5,400 bases of DNA from assembly GCA_003140115.1 (NCBI GenBank), contig PLIQ01000063.1, forward strand, positions 5,367 through 10,766, given 5' to 3'. Shown piece by piece: positions 3,850 through 5,400 of the stretch. Each line of letters begins with the position of its first letter. Position 1 is the stretch's first letter. Below the pieces are notes generated by a model. The model was given only the letters and a program-made list of their open reading frames with translations. It did no database searches and was not told the origin of the DNA. The position numbers and the translations under genes are program-made. The stretch comes from Actinomycetota bacterium (lineage in GTDB: Bacteria > Actinomycetota > Actinomycetes > Streptosporangiales > Streptosporangiaceae).

Positions 3850-5361
3850 ATGTGGGAGCGGCTGGAGCGGCGGGAGATCGACCGCCTCCGCCCGTCCCCG
3901 GCTAGCACCGCGGGTGACCGGCCGCGGCCGGACCGGCCCGCCGGGACGGACCTGTTGCCGCAGATCCAGCACATCGTGGTGCTGATGATGGAGAACCACT
4001 CCTACGACAACTACTTCGGGCTGCTCGCCGGACGGGGCGAGGGCCTGCCTCTAGGACCCGACGGCGACCCGGTCGCGGTCAACTATCTGCCGAACGGCCG
4101 TGCGTTCCGCGCCCACGCACTGACCTCGACCTTCCAGACCGAAGGCAATCCGACCCAGACCTGGCACGCCAGCCACCTGCAGTACGGCGACGGCGGCTGC
4201 AGCGGCTTCGCGAGCAGCGTCGCCGCCACCGTGCCGGGCGGCGACCCCGGGGTCCCGATGGGCTACTGGACTGAGCGCGACCTGCCGTTCTACTACGGAT
4301 TGGCCCGGACCTTCCCGCTGGCCGATCACTGGTTCTGTTCGTGCCTGGGCCCGACGTACCCCAACCGGAGGTTCCTCATCTCGGGCACCGCGCACGGGCT
4401 CATCGACGACCTGGCCTGGGACGTGGTCGACTATCCCGAGGCGGGCACGATCTTCGACGCGCTGACCGACCACGGCATCTCCTGGGTCAACTACCACAAC
4501 GTGCGCCCGGTCCTGGTCCTGCTCAAGCGGTTGCTGGGCGGCCGTGTCCTGACCGCCGTGCGGCGGCTAGCCCAGGTCGGCCGGTGGCTGCCGCGGGTGT
4601 TCAACCGGGCCGTGGGCAACAAGTCGTTCACCGCCGACGTGTACCCGCTGGGACTGGCCCGGTGCCTGCTGCACCTGCGGACGGTCAAGCAATTCTTCGC
4701 CGACGCGGACGCGGGCACGCTGCCCGGGGTCAGCATCGTCGACCCGGACTTCGGGGCGTTCTCCGAGGAGAACCCGCAGGACATCGCCAAGGGCGAGTCG
4801 TTCGCCGCGGAGGTCATCAACCGGGTCATGCACGGCCCGGCCTGGCCGCACACGCTGCTGATCTGGCTTTACGACGAGCACGGCGGGTACTACGACCACG
4901 TCCCGCCGCCCGCGGCCGTGGCACCCGACGGCGTGCCCGCGCGCAACTATCAGCTGAGCCTGCCGTCCTGGCTGCGGCGGCTGCTGCGCCCGGTGTTCGG
5001 CAAGGCATTCGCGGACCTGGAGAACATCGACGCGGGCCCCTCCGATTACACCCGGTACGGGTTCCGTGTCCCGGCCGTCGTCGTCTCCCCGTACGCCCGC
5101 CCGGGTTACGTGTGCACCACCACATTCGATCACACCTCGATCCTCAAGCTGATCGAGCAGAAGTGGAACCTGGCCCCGCTGACCCGCCGGGATGCGACCG
5201 CCGCGTCCCCGCTCGACGCCCTGGACCTGGACAGCGAGCCGGCCTTCGCCACTCCCCCGCCCCTGCCCGCCCCCAGGCTGGCCTGGGGATCTTGGGCGTC
5301 CCGAGTTGCCCCACCCGGCGGCCCCGCGCATACTTCTGCAGTGCGGGAGAATCGGGAGTAG
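3850..5361 (+). CDS. Phospholipase C / acid phosphatase family phosphoesterase without signal peptide
   Basis: The 503-residue product belongs to the phosphoesterase family (PF04185) of bacterial non-haemolytic phospholipases C and AcpA-type acid phosphatases, which hydrolyse phosphate esters such as phospholipid head groups. Hallmarks in order: IQHIVVLMMENHSYDNYFG (39-57; E48/N49 metal site), SCLGPTYPNRRFLISGTAHG (164-183; T169 at the usual nucleophile position), SIVDPDFG (295-302), LLIWLYDEHGGYYDHVPPP (336-354; D342, E343) and TTFDHTSILKLIE (424-436; H428). All key positions look intact. Many family members carry a Tat or Sec signal, but the N-terminus here (MWERLERREIDRLRPSP) is charged and has none, so a cytoplasmic location is inferred. 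Two basic insertions (about 219-258 and 372-386, e.g. SWLRRLLRPVFGKAF) might associate with membranes. The tail (466-503) is Pro/Ala-rich. The closest functional subgroup is uncertain. Confidence 0.92.
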   Translation: MWERLERREIDRLRPSPASTAGDRPRPDRPAGTDLLPQIQHIVVLMMENHSYDNYFGLLAGRGEGLPLGPDGDPVAVNYLPNGRAFRAHALTSTFQTEGNPTQTWHASHLQYGDGGCSGFASSVAATVPGGDPGVPMGYWTERDLPFYYGLARTFPLADHWFCSCLGPTYPNRRFLISGTAHGLIDDLAWDVVDYPEAGTIFDALTDHGISWVNYHNVRPVLVLLKRLLGGRVLTAVRRLAQVGRWLPRVFNRAVGNKSFTADVYPLGLARCLLHLRTVKQFFADADAGTLPGVSIVDPDFGAFSEENPQDIAKGESFAAEVINRVMHGPAWPHTLLIWLYDEHGGYYDHVPPPAAVAPDGVPARNYQLSLPSWLRRLLRPVFGKAFADLENIDAGPSDYTRYGFRVPAVVVSPYARPGYVCTTTFDHTSILKLIEQKWNLAPLTRRDATAASPLDALDLDSEPAFATPPPLPAPRLAWGSWASRVAPPGGPAHTSAVRENRE

Positions 5362-5400
5362 GGGAACTTGCCGCGGGAGAGCCGGGAGGGCAGGTCAACG

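Noticed and set aside
2661..3974. Minus-strand open frame of 437 codons
   Set aside because: It is antisense to the kinase-GNAT fusion and the start of the phosphoesterase gene. Its Arg/Gly/Pro-rich sequence shows no domain.
4567..5331. Minus-strand open frame of 254 codons
   Set aside because: It is antisense to the phosphoesterase gene, whose catalytic motifs lie on the plus strand, and its composition is low-complexity.
5362..5400. Possible start of another gene after the phosphoesterase
   Set aside because: A GGGAGGG at 5384-5390 could be a ribosome-binding site, but no start codon follows within the window, so nothing can be called.

Overview
The window is very GC-rich DNA with strong G/C bias at third codon positions, GTG starts, a probable leaderless mRNA and actinobacterial protein families (a DUF664-type DinB protein, a uridine-kinase-like P-loop protein, a tandem GNAT). 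It most likely comes from the chromosome of a high-GC actinomycete. No RNA gene, insertion sequence, CRISPR array or phage gene is visible.

Left part (about 1-864, minus strand): a charged Ala/Glu/Arg-rich coiled-coil protein of unknown function. It opens with a short basic motif and carries a recently duplicated heptad block, then a His/Pro-rich linker. In the linker the likely coding frame changes. The frame that contains the ATG runs into non-protein-like sequence and stops at 100, while a different frame with no start of its own continues with convincing helical and pentapeptide-repeat sequence to the left edge. Next comes a non-coding stretch (865-1152) with a possible promoter, a small palindrome and an array of seven 13-bp tandem units. 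The last unit of the array contains the stop codon of the next gene.

Middle part: two minus-strand genes, a small P-loop kinase/ATPase (1735-2292) followed by a DinB/DUF664 metal-dependent protein (1153-1656), probably co-transcribed. The kinase gene appears to be read from a promoter whose predicted transcription start coincides with its GTG codon. Its divergent neighbour starts only 41 bp away.

Right part (plus strand): a three-part fusion protein (uridine-kinase-like P-loop domain, degenerate GNAT half, complete GNAT domain; 2334-3812). After 37 bp it is followed by a phospholipase C/acid phosphatase family phosphoesterase that lacks any export signal (3850-5361). These two are probably one operon.

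The genes do not form a pathway I recognise. The common theme is small-molecule modification: two P-loop phosphotransferase-like proteins, an acetyltransferase, a phosphoesterase and a DinB-fold protein that may be thiol-dependent. That would fit detoxification or stress metabolism, but this is inference from context only. I see no defence or mobile system. The most distinctive points are the kinase-GNAT fusion, the frame switch in the coiled-coil gene, the 13-bp array and the compact divergent promoter.
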